A stretch of DNA of 64,000 nt from the NCBI GenBank assembly GCA_029448655.1, contig JACCLO010000009.1, forward strand, positions 1,302,001-1,366,000, written 5' to 3'. Source of the DNA: Wolfiporia cocos. Taxonomy: Eukaryota; Basidiomycota; Agaricomycetes; Polyporales; Phaeolaceae. The position numbers were made by a program, and so were the translations under genes. Under the pieces are notes generated by a model. It ran no database searches, was not told the origin of the DNA, and saw nothing but the letters and a program-made list of their open reading frames with translations. Positions within the stretch are counted from its first letter, which is position 1; every line of letters begins with the position of its first letter. This document shows positions 43,145 to 54,559 of the stretch, in pieces.

Positions 43145-44564
43145 TGTTACGGTTATTTTGATTTTTCGAATATCGACAGAACTCACCACTGGGCGAATAC
43201 GATACAGGGACTTGTTGCGCAACCAACTCCCCTGGCCACTTGTGACCTTACTGGGCACATCCCCAGTTGTACTAGTCTGTAGGGCTCGTTTCATCTTTGG
43301 CAGATCCAACCCTGCCCCCGTTTCACGTTCATCGTTTATTAGCTGATAGATGGTGTTCAACCGCCATCATCCCTCTCCATCGTATCAGATATATCACTCC
43401 ATACTTATCAAACGTTTGGGACTATAGCGTAGATAGTATCGGTGGCATCTGGGACAGACTTGACCCCTGAAACCTAATGTAGTATAAAACGCATGTACTT
43501 ACCGTCGAGGGTCTTCAGCTCGACCTTGTTGTATAAACAAGAAGTCTTATACTCGTTCTCAAACGTAGGAAACTACGCTCAGTATTTCTCACTCGAGCAA
43601 CCGAACGACTAAGTCCTCGAAGTGCACACTGACTTCTCGGACTTAGGCGAGTCTTATATTCTATCCGACTCGCACTTGAACAGATTATATCCTCTAACGC
43701 GTATTGGATATTAACCGATCTCCTAAGGACTTCACTTAGGAGCCGAATGTTACGGGTCGAATACCCGTTCGTATATTTGAGTCGCGAATATAGATCGTTC
43801 TTCTGCACGTAGGCACGTCGCCGTATGCAAGGCAAATACTCGTTAGATGCCTTCGGGTCCTAAGTGGAGTTCTTAGGAGATCGGTTAATATCCAATACAC
43901 GTTAGAGGATATAATCTGTTCAAGTGCGAGTCTAATAGAATATAAGACTCGCCTAAGTCCGAGAAGTCAATGTGCACTTCGAGGACTTAGTCGTTCGGTT
44001 GCTCGAGCGAAAAATACTGAGCGTAGTTTCCTACGTTTGAGAACGAGTATAAGACTTCTTGTTTGTACAACAAGGTCGAGCTGAAGAGCCTCGACAGTAA
44101 GTACACGAGTTTATATACTACGTTAGGTTTTAGGGGTCAAGCCTGTCCCAGATGTCACCGCTACTATCTACGCTATAGTACCAAACGTTTGATAAGTATG
44201 TAGTGATATATCCGAGACGATAGATAGGAATGATGGCGGTTGAACGCCGTCTATCAGCTAATAAATGATAAACACGAAACGGTGGCAGAGTTGGATCTGC
44301 CAAAGATGAAACGCGCCCTTCATGCTAGTACAACTGGGGATGCGCCCAGTAGAATCACGAGTAGCCAGGGGGTTGGTTACGCAACAAGTCCCTGTATCGT
44401 ATTCACCCTATGGTGAGTTCTGCCAGCGTCTGAAAAATTCGAAATAACCGTAACACCGAAGGCATCTAACGAGTATTTGCCTTGCACACGGCAACCAGCC
44501 TACGTGCAGAAGAACGATCTATATTCGCGACTCGAATATACGAATGGGTATTCGACCCGTAACA
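43145..44564 (+). mobile_element. Solo LTR 3 of the TGTTACGG family
   Basis: TGTTACGG...CCCGTAACA with exact target duplication AGCTA (43140-43144 and 44565-44569). It is split by the inverted LTR 4; its own length is 707 bp. It sits at the left border of arm C of the segmental duplication. Confidence 0.9.
43748..44455 (-). mobile_element. Solo LTR 4, nested in LTR 3 in inverted orientation
   Basis: 708 bp, begins TGTTACGGGTCGAATACC (the family's 3' end reversed), ends AACCGTAACA. Exact target duplication CCGAA (43743-43747 and 44456-44460). Together with LTR 3 it makes a long inverted repeat. Confidence 0.92.
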
Positions 44565-44648
44565 AGCTATGACTAAAGTTTATTGAAATGTAAGCAATTA
44601 GTGGGATACATATGAGGCATGGCAATGTGAGTCAGTGTCAACACCTCT

Positions 44649-44906
44649 CACTGGGGGCATTATCTAATGACTTTGTTGGAAACATGTTTGTGTCATTTGA
44701 ATAAGTGATCAAATGCAAACATAATGCATTGGCTGATAACATCATTAGAAACACAGGACCTCAGCTAGCCATGAAGATCCAGACACTTGGGGCATTATCT
44801 AATGAAGATATTATATAAGCAATCAATGCATTATGTTCGCATTTGATCAATTGTTCAAATGATACCAGCATGTTTCTGACAAAGTAATTAGATAATGCCC
44901 CCAGTG
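44649..44906. mobile_element. Fold-back MITE with CACTGGGGGC ends, copy 2
   Basis: 258 bp with target duplication TCT (44646-44648 and 44907-44909). The empty site is visible in arm B (CCTCTGGCGTC), which confirms the insertion. CACTG ends and a 3-bp duplication fit the CACTA/EnSpm superfamily. Confidence 0.88.
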
Positions 44907-45028
44907 TCTAGCGTCCGGGATAACAGCTGCCAGCATCGGAGCGCAGATCTCGCATGCGCAAGTCACAGCTAGCACCGCTATCGCTCATGCCACCAGCACC
45001 GGGTGTGTTCATTCAAACATCCTCATGC

Positions 45029-45627
45029 TAGTGATGTGCAAAGCACAGCTCGGCTCAAAGCCCGGGGCTTGGGCCCGGCTTTGAAGGGCTTGGGCTCAGC
45101 GAAATGTCAAGCCGGGCCCTCCTTGACGGCTCAGGCCGGCTTGGGCCCGGCTCAGGCTCAGGCCGGGGCTTTTGGGTAATCAGGTAGGACCTCGGAATTA
45201 TTGGCTTGCGCAGTTCAAATGACAGCACAACATATTCAGAATGCTTATATGTCTACTATTTGTTGATAATCTGATCTACAAGTGTTTTTACAGCTGCTTA
45301 TGATGTTGACCGAAAATCCAGATCTCGATCACAACCCCGATCGCAACAGTAGCCACAACGTTCCGCACCGTGTTAGCAGATCACAAGTCATTGTAATGAC
45401 CGTTGAGATCATATAAGGTGAATTGATGCAAAATCTTAAACCATTTTCGCTAATTTTAACAACACCACAACTGCGCGCCTAAAGCCGCCGGCTCAGGGCT
45501 CGGCTCACGATCCAAGCCGGGCCCTGAGCCGTCTTAAGCCGCCCCCCCCCAGGCTCGGCTTGGCCCGGCTTAAGTCGGCTCGGCCAGGCCCGGCTCACGG
45601 CTTCGAGCCGTGCTTTGCACATCACTA
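45029..45627. mobile_element. 599-bp hAT-like non-autonomous element upstream of copy C
   Basis: Ends TAGTGATGTGCAAAGCAC... and its complement, flanked by 8-bp CCTCATGC/CCTCGTGC (one mismatch). The interior is full of GGCCCGGCTC/GAGCCGGGCC units in both orientations near the ends and has no transposase. Arm B lacks it at the matching place (ACATCATCGTGCACGG). An 8-bp duplication and this TIR fit hAT. It ends 394 bp before the start codon of copy C. Confidence 0.88.
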
Positions 45628-45635
45628 CCTCGTGC

Positions 45636-46021
45636 ACAGATCCTGTATCTTTGGGCCGATGCAGTGCATCGGGACAGCGCAGGAATGGAATGGAATGGCT
45701 TCAATGGCGCTTATCAGGCGCGCGACAGATGCGCTCAAGAAGGCATGTAGGCATCGCTTTTGGACTCGCTGCGCCCGAACGGTAGCGATTTACTTGCAAG
45801 TTTGGATAAACTGGCCGTTTGCCGGTGACATGCATCGCCTTCTGAACTTTGAAGAAGCGAACGCGTCACCTGTCTTCGTTGTCATATACCTCGCAAGGAT
45901 TGGGTATGCACCCTGACTTCACGACAACTGCACTTGCACAAGTTGACCCTTGTCCTCGACGCCCCCTCCTCTGAAGTGCTCTGAATATCGCACACACTTG
46001 AGAAACTGTTGTCTGGTTCTC
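45636..46021. promoter_or_regulatory. 5' flank of copy C
   Basis: Closely similar to 32985-33349 before copy B. No TATA box that I would defend. The hAT-like element directly upstream separates it from the older upstream sequence. Confidence 0.4.
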
Positions 46022-47910
46022 ATGGGCGAGCTCGATGGAACTTACGGTGCCCTCCTGATTGGCATCTATATTTCCGCGATGTGAGTTCTAAAGAGCGCTC
46101 AGGAGGCTGGGCTGTTCACAGTCGACAGATTATATGGCGTCACAAACGTTCAGGTCTTCTTTTACTTCAGGGAATATCACAGCGACGTCGCCTGGAACAA
46201 GCTCTCTGTGGCGTGGTTGTGGTAGGTCCACTCTGACATCCAAGTATTTCTAGTTCAACAATGTGTCTTTACGCATGAAGGTTACTTGATACTTGACATC
46301 TATCTTTCTCCTTCCATGCGGCCTATTGGTATCTCATTACAAATTTTGGCAACTCTGCAAAACTTGGCGCTGTAGTATGGAGCTTCAAGGTTTGTCGTGC
46401 ATTGTTATTGCTGTCTGCACAAATCATCGCTCACCCATGGAAACCCAGGCACAATTTATGATAGATGTACGTTTGCGAGTGCGATGACACGCGATGCCAT
46501 GACATAACTCCAACTCAGGCGTTTGTCACAGCCTCGTGTCATACGTATGTACATCGGTAGGCCCGAGTGAGCGAGTGCGCAATTGACCCAAATTTGGTTG
46601 TATAGGTTTTACATGATCAGAGTTTGGAAACGTATGCAACTGCATCTCAGAGCCATAATCACAAAAGTTCAACATTTTCATAGTGGATGCCATTGCACAA
46701 CGCGGCCATAAAGTACCCATGCTGCCTCTGATTGCTGTAAGTACGGTCACTCTCATTGTTGAAGACAGCTAAATGGACGTCTCTACAGAGTCTTGTCCTG
46801 CTTAGCGGATACGGTAAGTGTCGCGATTTTCTCTCGAATGCTCTCGGTATTCATGATGTCGTAGCTGCAACCATCGGTCAGTTCTGACGCCTCTCAATCC
46901 TTAATGTACGCGGCTAGATTCTTTTGCTGATCACTTTAAATCAGCGACTTGCTGGGCTGTGTAAGACTTATTTTCTACGCCTGTAAAAGGTCACTTAGTA
47001 GTTGCAGTGCCTGCATAAATGCGTACAATGACTATCTGATACCAACTGAGAGAGTAAGATTTCCTTCCTTTTTCACCATTGTCTGATCCCACTCATGGTA
47101 GCTTTAGTGGGTAATCTACTATCCTCTCTCGACTGCAGTAGTCGTCGATGCTATCATCGCTATATGTCTCTGCCGTCTACTGGCACAATGTCGTACTGGC
47201 ATCCGAAGGTTGGATTGGCATATTTCTGGAGTACTCCCTGCCTGAGAGCAACCATATCCGCAGGATGGACTCTGTTCTAACACGGCTGATGTTCTACACA
47301 GTGAACACTGGTATCCTAACAGGGTATGACTTGTGGCATTTGTTGTCTTGCATGTACAGACTCGAAACTGCTTTATAGTACAGTACAGTTGCTCGCAATG
47401 ATCACGGTATGTAGCATTCATCAGTTACTTTTCAAGAACATGATGCTCATTGCTCTACTCAGTATGCGGTCTTCCCTCATCAGTTTACATCCATTGCCAT
47501 CATGTTCTCCGTGACAAAAAGTAAATATCAACACGATCCTTCCATCCATATTGCTGATCATTACAACCTCTGCAGTTTACATCAACTCATTCATGGCAAT
47601 GTGCGCGAACCAAATATCATCGCCACACATTCACCGCTTGACTAACTCACTCGCATATCATATCAGGTTCAACGCACGCAGGACACTTCGCATGCGCACA
47701 GAAGCGTCAGTCCTGCAGCGCACACACTCGCTCGTGCGGGCCTTCCCGGACGATTCCGCGAGCACCGACGAGGGAACTGTTATATCTTCCGTAGTCATCT
47801 GTGAGCCGACCGCACAGTCGCGACGTCGTGGGATTGAGGTGAACATCACCGTATCGGAAGAGGAATTTGTGAGGAAGCGATGCCAAGACGACGAAGATCG
47901 AGCATCCTAG
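46022..47910 (+). pseudogene. DUF6534-family gene, copy C, with premature stop
   Basis: All 17 exons of copy B are found: 46022-46080, 46129-46221, 46281-46389, 46449-46466, 46519-46544, 46606-46631, 46684-46736, 46789-46813, 46865-46876, 46945-46960, 47008-47053, 47108-47208, 47264-47323, 47379-47406, 47463-47520, 47576-47600, 47667-47910. Splice sites are intact. In exon 3, TTA of copy B (Leu) is TGA at 46294-46296, which ends the protein after about 55 residues. In the last exon TAT of copy B is TAG, shortening the C-terminus by about 36 residues. Everything else is open. The gene is probably dead, unless the TGA is an assembly error. Confidence 0.85.
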
Positions 47911-49916
47911 TCCTCGTCAGAGATTCCCCCATGGAGCAATATGCACGAGGACAGGCGCCGAGACGTTCAGCACAATTACGTAGATGATTCTTGTAGTTAC
48001 TCAGAGGTACATTTAATTTCTAACAGAGATGCTTAAAGATCTTATATTGATATATATGTGTACGTGCGCGAATCAATGAACCGCTGACGCCTCGGATAAT
48101 CCCAGCAGATGGCCTCTCCTCCTCAATCAGGTGCAGCAGTTTGCTTTCCTCGCCTCTCAATTTGAGTAAGTTGAGTGGCTTTACTGTCAATTTCAGCAGA
48201 GCACTGGTCGATCTGTGAATGCGGTATTAGATTGTGGTTCCATTGTTATGATCAAATAATGCGTCATCAGCGTGGATCTACTACGCGGGACGAGCTAGGC
48301 CCACATCATGTGCATGATCTCCTGGCTGCGCGTGCTTGCCTTTGGTAATCTCGTTCGGTCCTGACGCTGATTGTTGTGAGCACAGTTGCGAGCATAACAA
48401 TCAACTGACCCACCACGCTTCTCGATCCCTCCCCAGCGAATGATATAGCATTTCAACGCCAAAAACGACGGGAACCACATGTTGGAAGCACGCGTGGCAC
48501 GGACGCTATGCATGAATGCGATCTCGTCGCCACTGTGCGGGAGCGGTCGGGATGGAATACGCGTTACGGAAGATGATACGCCGTTGCCGAATGTGTGACG
48601 GCGGGAATGAATAGAGGAATGTGGGTATATATTCGATTACAGGATGTATGTACCGGAACATGGTCACTGGCGGGCAGTAGGATGTGGCCGTAGCGCGGCG
48701 CGACCTGAAGTATTGCATTACAAGATCCCTCAAATCTATGCCTCCGTTCAATCCATTCAAATTAGCAGTATTTCGGACCATGTACACTTCCTCTCTCGAG
48801 AGGGGAGAAACTCAACAAATCCATAGGCATCGCACCATCCACGTTAGTTTTATGATACCCACTTAAAGGCTCCACTGATCCGCGGATCCCCATCACTATT
48901 CGAAGTCGTTCAGCACGCAATTCCTGGTGATATACATCTGTCGACTGCGACAGATGGACGCCTGTCGCCCGCTTTGGCAAAATTCCGCCTCTGAACTGAA
49001 AGGTCTGATTATCACGTTGCTATAATGATTTTTAACGATCACGACCGTGCGCTCAGAGCAAACTCTGCCACAGATTAGCATTAGCTCATAACATTATGAA
49101 CCTGCGAAATTCATCCCTACGATGCTCTGACCTCGCACCTGTCTCTTAGGGCAATACGGTAAATTGCTATCATAACGGATACCAGATATTCTATTCGATA
49201 GATCATACGACTGGTACGCAGCCGGCTGGCAAGTCCAGTCTTCCCCGAACGTCTCAGTGCTTCAATGATTTGGAAAATAATTGTATTCAGCATATATAAA
49301 ATGTATCAGATCGCAGATCGCAAACGTTTCATAGCTTACATCCGCCTTTCCTTTCTCACAGAGCGCTAGAGCGCAGTAATGTTTTGAACGTCAATATTCA
49401 GATCAGATCAGCGCCCAGCTTGACGCGCGCGATGCAAGTACATGTGCATGCGTCGATTCGATACTGCGAACAGAGAACACTTTGATTTAGTATTGCCATG
49501 GGTAGACTATCTGCTTCGTGCTATTACAGATGTTCAAGATGCACCGCGCTCTTGGAGCTCCTAGCGCTTGATCCTAATTCATGTATTTGAGAGGAGAGTA
49601 CGAAGATGTGCCGCGAAATGCTAATCATCATTGCACGGCTGTTCATCGATCATCCCAACGAGCGGGCTTAACTTAGATTATGGTGCAGCTATTACTAAAG
49701 CTTACATATATGAAATGTAAGCAATTAGTGGGACTTTCACCAACGATTGTTCTTTCAAACACCTGATCATACTTGCAGGGAGGTAAACAGACCTATGGCG
49801 AGCAATTCCGCAGGGTAGCAGTATATTGTAAATAGACTGCAGATAGACCTGCATGTTCCTACGCTGTACGGGCTCCGGTGAGAGTAAAAGATATACGTCA
49901 TCAATCGGTGGGATTA
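47911..49916. other. Downstream region of copy C
   Basis: Parallels 35362-36820 and, from about 49376, 39340-39600. No gene supported. Short minus-strand frames are shadows. Confidence 0.5.
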
Positions 49917-50604
49917 AGGCTCCAACCATATAATATACATGTACAGAAAATTGGTAAATATATGGTATATGGTATATACATGGTATATACATGGTATATA
50001 CATGGTATACATGGTTTTCAGACATGAGATTTTGAGGAGATCCTGGCATAGCTATTGTTTTGCTCATATGGTTATGTATATTGTCTCTGCCTTCAGTGAC
50101 ACACTACAGGTATCAGCACTTGGCTGATGTGAGGAAAAAAACGGGTTCAAATGTTCATGGCAACACCAATAGTAGGGAATGGCTCAGAAATTGTGCACAA
50201 TGTGCAAGGTGATGAGAAACTTGCATGCATGAGCATAATGCATGATGCAATCACTACTTTGTGGCATTATATGATATAGCACAAACATAAATGTGATCTT
50301 ACCTTCCACTACTCAAGAAGCTAATCAAAGTGTATGAGTCATGTCTTGACATCTTCACATTTGTGCAGTCACCAAAATGCCTAAATCTCATGACTGCTGC
50401 ACCATACAATCTGTAAAACACATAACTACTTCAGGTACATCATTTAGAACATCAGCTGAGAGTCTACTATGATTGCATTCACAATAACCATATACTATGT
50501 ATATACCATGTATATACCATGTACTCGGCCACATGTAAATACATGTATATAGTATATATAAAAAACCATGTATACATGGTATATACATTATATGGTTGGA
50601 GCCT
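49917..50604. mobile_element. MITE with TA target site, copy 2 (complete, 688 bp)
   Basis: TIR AGGCTCCAACCATATAAT at both ends, flanked by TA (49915-49916 and 50605-50606). It matches copy 1 in the opposite orientation: for example GCAGGTATCAGCACTTGGCT (here near 50107) is found reversed near 31280. Confidence 0.9.
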
Positions 50605-51344
50605 TAGGTGGGATGAATCTACTGGCCAAGTCGGCAGTAACTCATCGGAACGGATGGCGATATTCACCGGCTCACACGTGCCAAGATCTCCCGTCAGTAA
50701 TTGCCGTCTTGTCAATGTCAATCAATCACGTCGTGGGCGCATACGCGTAGCACCATCGCATTTGTGTCTCATTGTTGGCAGATCTGCATTTATCACGGTT
50801 GGATATTCCCTGCAATTATCAGACACCGTTGGCTTGATCAGCGCTTCTTCTCTTCGCCCTTTTACTGCTCAAGATCTTTCGCAGATATCGGCTCCTCGGA
50901 CATACCATTCATTTCACCATTTTGCATACCGTGTAGCAAAGTGCAGGATAGAATGCTGTGCTCGGGCGTTCGCACTTATTAGTAAGTCGCCCATACAAGT
51001 CGGACTTCCACGTCCCATCGGAGGAGTCGCATATTGACCCTGTGGCGCTGCAACCGATAGCAGGCTAGAGTATGCTACATTCACATCTGCTGAAGCGGGT
51101 ATCTGGACAGTAACCGACACTTGTGGTAGTTCGAAAGGAGACACGCATCACGTTCCGCGTGTACGGTTTCAGCTCCTCGATAACCCAGTATACTTGCTGC
51201 ACTTCTTCATATGTCAAGTGGGAGTCGGTTCAGCTATGAAAGGTATAAATAGCTCGCTGCTTGCTCTGGGAGTATCATGTGCGTGTTCAACCTCATCTCT
51301 CCGAGATTTGACATTACATCTGCGACATTTTCGCTGCTGTTCGA
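50605..51344. promoter_or_regulatory. 5' flank of DUF6534 copy D
   Basis: No gene. The last 100 bp are the likely leader of copy D. A possible TATA-like GGTATAAATAG lies at 51240-51250, about 95 bp before the start codon. Confidence 0.45.
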
Positions 51345-53461
51345 ATGGGTGAACTAGACGAAACGTACGGCGCTGTTCTTGTAGGCGCGTTCGTATCTGC
51401 GGTGTGAATACTATGCATTTGAACTGTCACCAAGGTTTCATACTGATTGATGTGAACAGGCTGTATGGAGTTACAAACGCACAAGTGTTTGTATACTTCA
51501 GAGAGAATACCAACGACAAGTTGATTTATAAATTAGCTGTTTCATGGTTATGGTACGAGTCTATACCTAGATCTAAAATGCTTCAGCTATCCTCAAATTC
51601 CAGGCTGCTCGATACGTTGCATGTGGCGCTGGGCATACACATGGTCTATTTTTACCTCATAACGAACTTCTCTGATCGATCTCAACTCGCGATCATTGTG
51701 TGGAGCTTCAAGGTACGTTCACATAGACTGGAAAAGTGACCAGTCAAGATCCCAACAGGGGCTCAGGTACAGATTGTCGTAGGAGTAAGTCAACGATACC
51801 GTTCCGAACTCACTACCTACTGACCAGAAAATAAGACCGTACTGACAATGTCGGTGCATACGTGAGTTCTCCACAGCTATATTAGTGAGTAGGTTGCTCA
51901 TGCCGTATACAATTCGAAATCAGCTTATACTGCGTGAGGATATGGAAGTGTATGTTTAACACTACACTGCTGACTCACATTCCTGACAAGTTGCTCATAT
52001 TATAGTCAACGCTATTACCAACCACAACCGTGAACTATCTAAAGGAACTGTGTTCGCCGTTACTGTGAGTCTTATGTACGGTGATGATGACCTCTATATT
52101 AACAGACAATGTTAGAGCTTCGCTATGTTTTTTGGGTATAGTTGAGTCTCAGGAGACTTTAACGCTTCGTGGCTCTGTCTGACTAGTGCTGGGCTAACTC
52201 CAGTTGTTGGACTTGGTTGGTATTTCTCGCTTTTGTTCAGCTATATCAATGATAAGTCTCATCTCGATGTTTTTGTTGGAAGCGCTTTGCTGGGCTATGT
52301 GCGTATGACATAGTACCATGAAATATTTACTGATCAGACTATCCAGCTATTATCACTTCGTATTATACGAAGATTTCTCAAGACCGACTGGCAAGGTAAG
52401 CTCCGCGCAATCATGTTGAGAATCGACACGTCAACCTTCAGACGGAAGCATAACTGATGTCTTCGTTACAGATGATTACCTATATCCCTGCTGCGACTGG
52501 AACAATAATCGATGTGATTTTTGCTGTATGTCTATGTTATCTGCTAGCACGGTGTCGTACGGGATTCTGGAGGTGAATATTCATAATATATACTCCAAAT
52601 CCATCCGTACAAACACAGAATTCTAGGACCGATTCGACCATAGCGTGGCTCACGTTTTATACGCTTAATTCTGGTCTTGCGACTGCGTGAGTTCTAACTC
52701 TGTACTGCATTCATGCGAGATTACCGATATGACCCTATAGTATAATTCAGCTTATGATCATTATCACAGTATGCCCCATTATTTTGGAGACATCTGCGAG
52801 AGAATGCTTATGTCTCTTCTTCCTCACATCAGATGGCAGCTCTCCCTCACACCTTCGCGATGATCGCCTGCTTTATGCTGGTGTCAAAATGTATGTGAGA
52901 AGAAAAAACTGACAGACAGGATATAATTCAACTATGCTTACGCAGTATATGTCAATTCATACATGGCAATGTGATCATTAATATGCAGTGTGCGATAATG
53001 GGCTGATGATCTCACCGAATAGGTTCAATGCGCGGAATTCACTTCGCGGTTCTGGCGAATGCATCGAAGACTTGAGCATACGACGCTCGGGGTCCCCGCT
53101 GGCGGAATCATCAAGCATTACTTCCAGGGGGATACCAATTTCCACAAACCATGGGTATAAACCGTATTTCACTGAGCATGAGCCAATCAGGCTGCGAAGG
53201 CGTGGAAGGGAGCTCAAGTTCAACAGAGATACCTTTGCAGAAGAATTTGCGATTACAAGAGATAGTCAAATAATTGATAGGAAACGAATGACAACCAGGC
53301 CATCCGAGCAGCATATACAGAAGCCACCAAGCACGTACGGGGGGTATCGTGAAGCCTGGCTTCACAACAATACTCTTCACAACAATCTCGTCGTCAATAA
53401 GTGCCACCTATGTCACGGTATGTCCACTAGACAGAAGTTAGAACAGCAGGCTATTAGTTAA
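51345..53461 (+). CDS. DUF6534-family membrane protein, copy D
   Basis: 17 exons, 400 residues: 51345-51403, 51460-51552, 51604-51712, 51767-51784, 51836-51861, 51924-51949, 52006-52064, 52116-52140, 52204-52215, 52283-52298, 52347-52395, 52472-52572, 52627-52686, 52741-52768, 52833-52890, 52946-52970, 53023-53461. It starts MGELDETYGAVLVGAF and contains YGVTNAQVFVYFREN, IIVWSFK, ARCRTGFWR and FNARNSLR. Exon 11 has one extra codon; otherwise lengths and phases follow copies A and B, including the 12-nt exon 9 and 16-nt exon 10. The C-terminal tail is longer and different (ends KLEQQAIS). It is the most diverged copy. Multi-pass membrane protein, activity unknown. Confidence 0.88.
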
Positions 53462-54559
53462 TAGCTTACTCGAGTAACCCAGAACATCGTTCTGCTTGCG
53501 CTTGCAACTGAATACGGTCGTGGGAGTGGCGCCTGTGGCTTTTTCGAACATGTGTCTATTTCAGGCCCTTCAAGTCAAGAAACAGAGTTACCGCATCTTA
53601 CGTAACGCTTCCTGCATATTTGTTACTATTTCTATAGTCTGCGCATGCCTACGAAGCACCAAAGCGATAGTGTAAAATGCAGTCCGGGACACTAAGAACG
53701 TTCAATGCGTTCTACTCTGTTTTCAATTCGTAATCGTCATGCAGGGCAAGGAGATATAGACTATTACCGGCACATCCACGCGGATAATCGCATCTAAGAC
53801 GTATCAGAGTGTCAAGCAAGTTGCCTAACTTATCACCTCCGCATTACTCTGGACAAAATCATTCCACATAATATCTTCTACCAATACAACAGCGCAAGGC
53901 TCAGAGTCGTGAGCGCAGAAACTGCTCGTGCCTGACAGCATGTATGAGATTATCACTTAACGTATCCAGCGGCTGCAAGTGATGTCGATGAAGCCTGAGG
54001 TCCACTCCGCGAGGGAGATGGTGCATCGATCGATCGCGGAGCGCTAAACCGGGGTAATGTATGTATTGATGGACACATCTGCTCCCATGCGCGAGAGATG
54101 CTGTGAGTTCCCCACAATTTCCAGCCATCACGGCAATTGCTATGAAGACCCAGACTGACATACGCGCGCGCGTGCGCGTTGTCGATCTTCAGGTCTTCAT
54201 ATATACTGAGCCAACGAGCCCGATAATTGGATGACACACTCCCTTGGTCACTGCCACCAGCAGCCAATACTCGTGAGCTTCTGGCAGTCGCGACGCCAAA
54301 CAGGCTTTCACGGGTAAATGTAATAGCTAAATCGTGGCCAAATTCTACCCGGGATTATTTGCGGTATAGGGCGGATACATAGTCCGATGGTTGATTGGCT
54401 TCGTAATTAGGCACACATCGCGCGCTGTGGCACAGAGATCCTACGACGATATACAATATACAATACAATCCAGAACGGTGCAAATATATGACAACAACGA
54501 CAGCGGAACAGGTAGGCATTACAATGGCTGCACCTTATGTAAACCAAGGTCAAGACCAA
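53462..54559. other. Interval between copy D and MSH2
   Basis: Copy D and MSH2 are convergent here. A 104-codon minus frame (53953-54267) is the longest open frame but shows no known motif; I do not call it a gene. Confidence 0.5.

Larger units (their letters stand above)
44580..49640 (+). repeat. Segmental duplication, arm C
   Basis: Counterpart of arm B. It differs by two insertions before the gene: a CACTG MITE (44649) and a 599-bp hAT-like element (45029). Similarity runs through the gene, the 3' flank and on to about 49640. A short piece at 43084-43139 resembles 49630-49690, so the border was rearranged by LTR 3. Confidence 0.8.

Noticed and set aside
46945..46970. In-frame TAA after GCTGTG in copy C exon 10 as a further nonsense mutation
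   Set aside because: The exon ends two bases earlier; GTAAGA is the splice donor, at the same place as in copies A, B and D.
53953..54267. 104-codon frame ending LAAAGYVK between copy D and MSH2
   Set aside because: No motif, no intron signals and overlap with other random frames. Not enough to call a gene.
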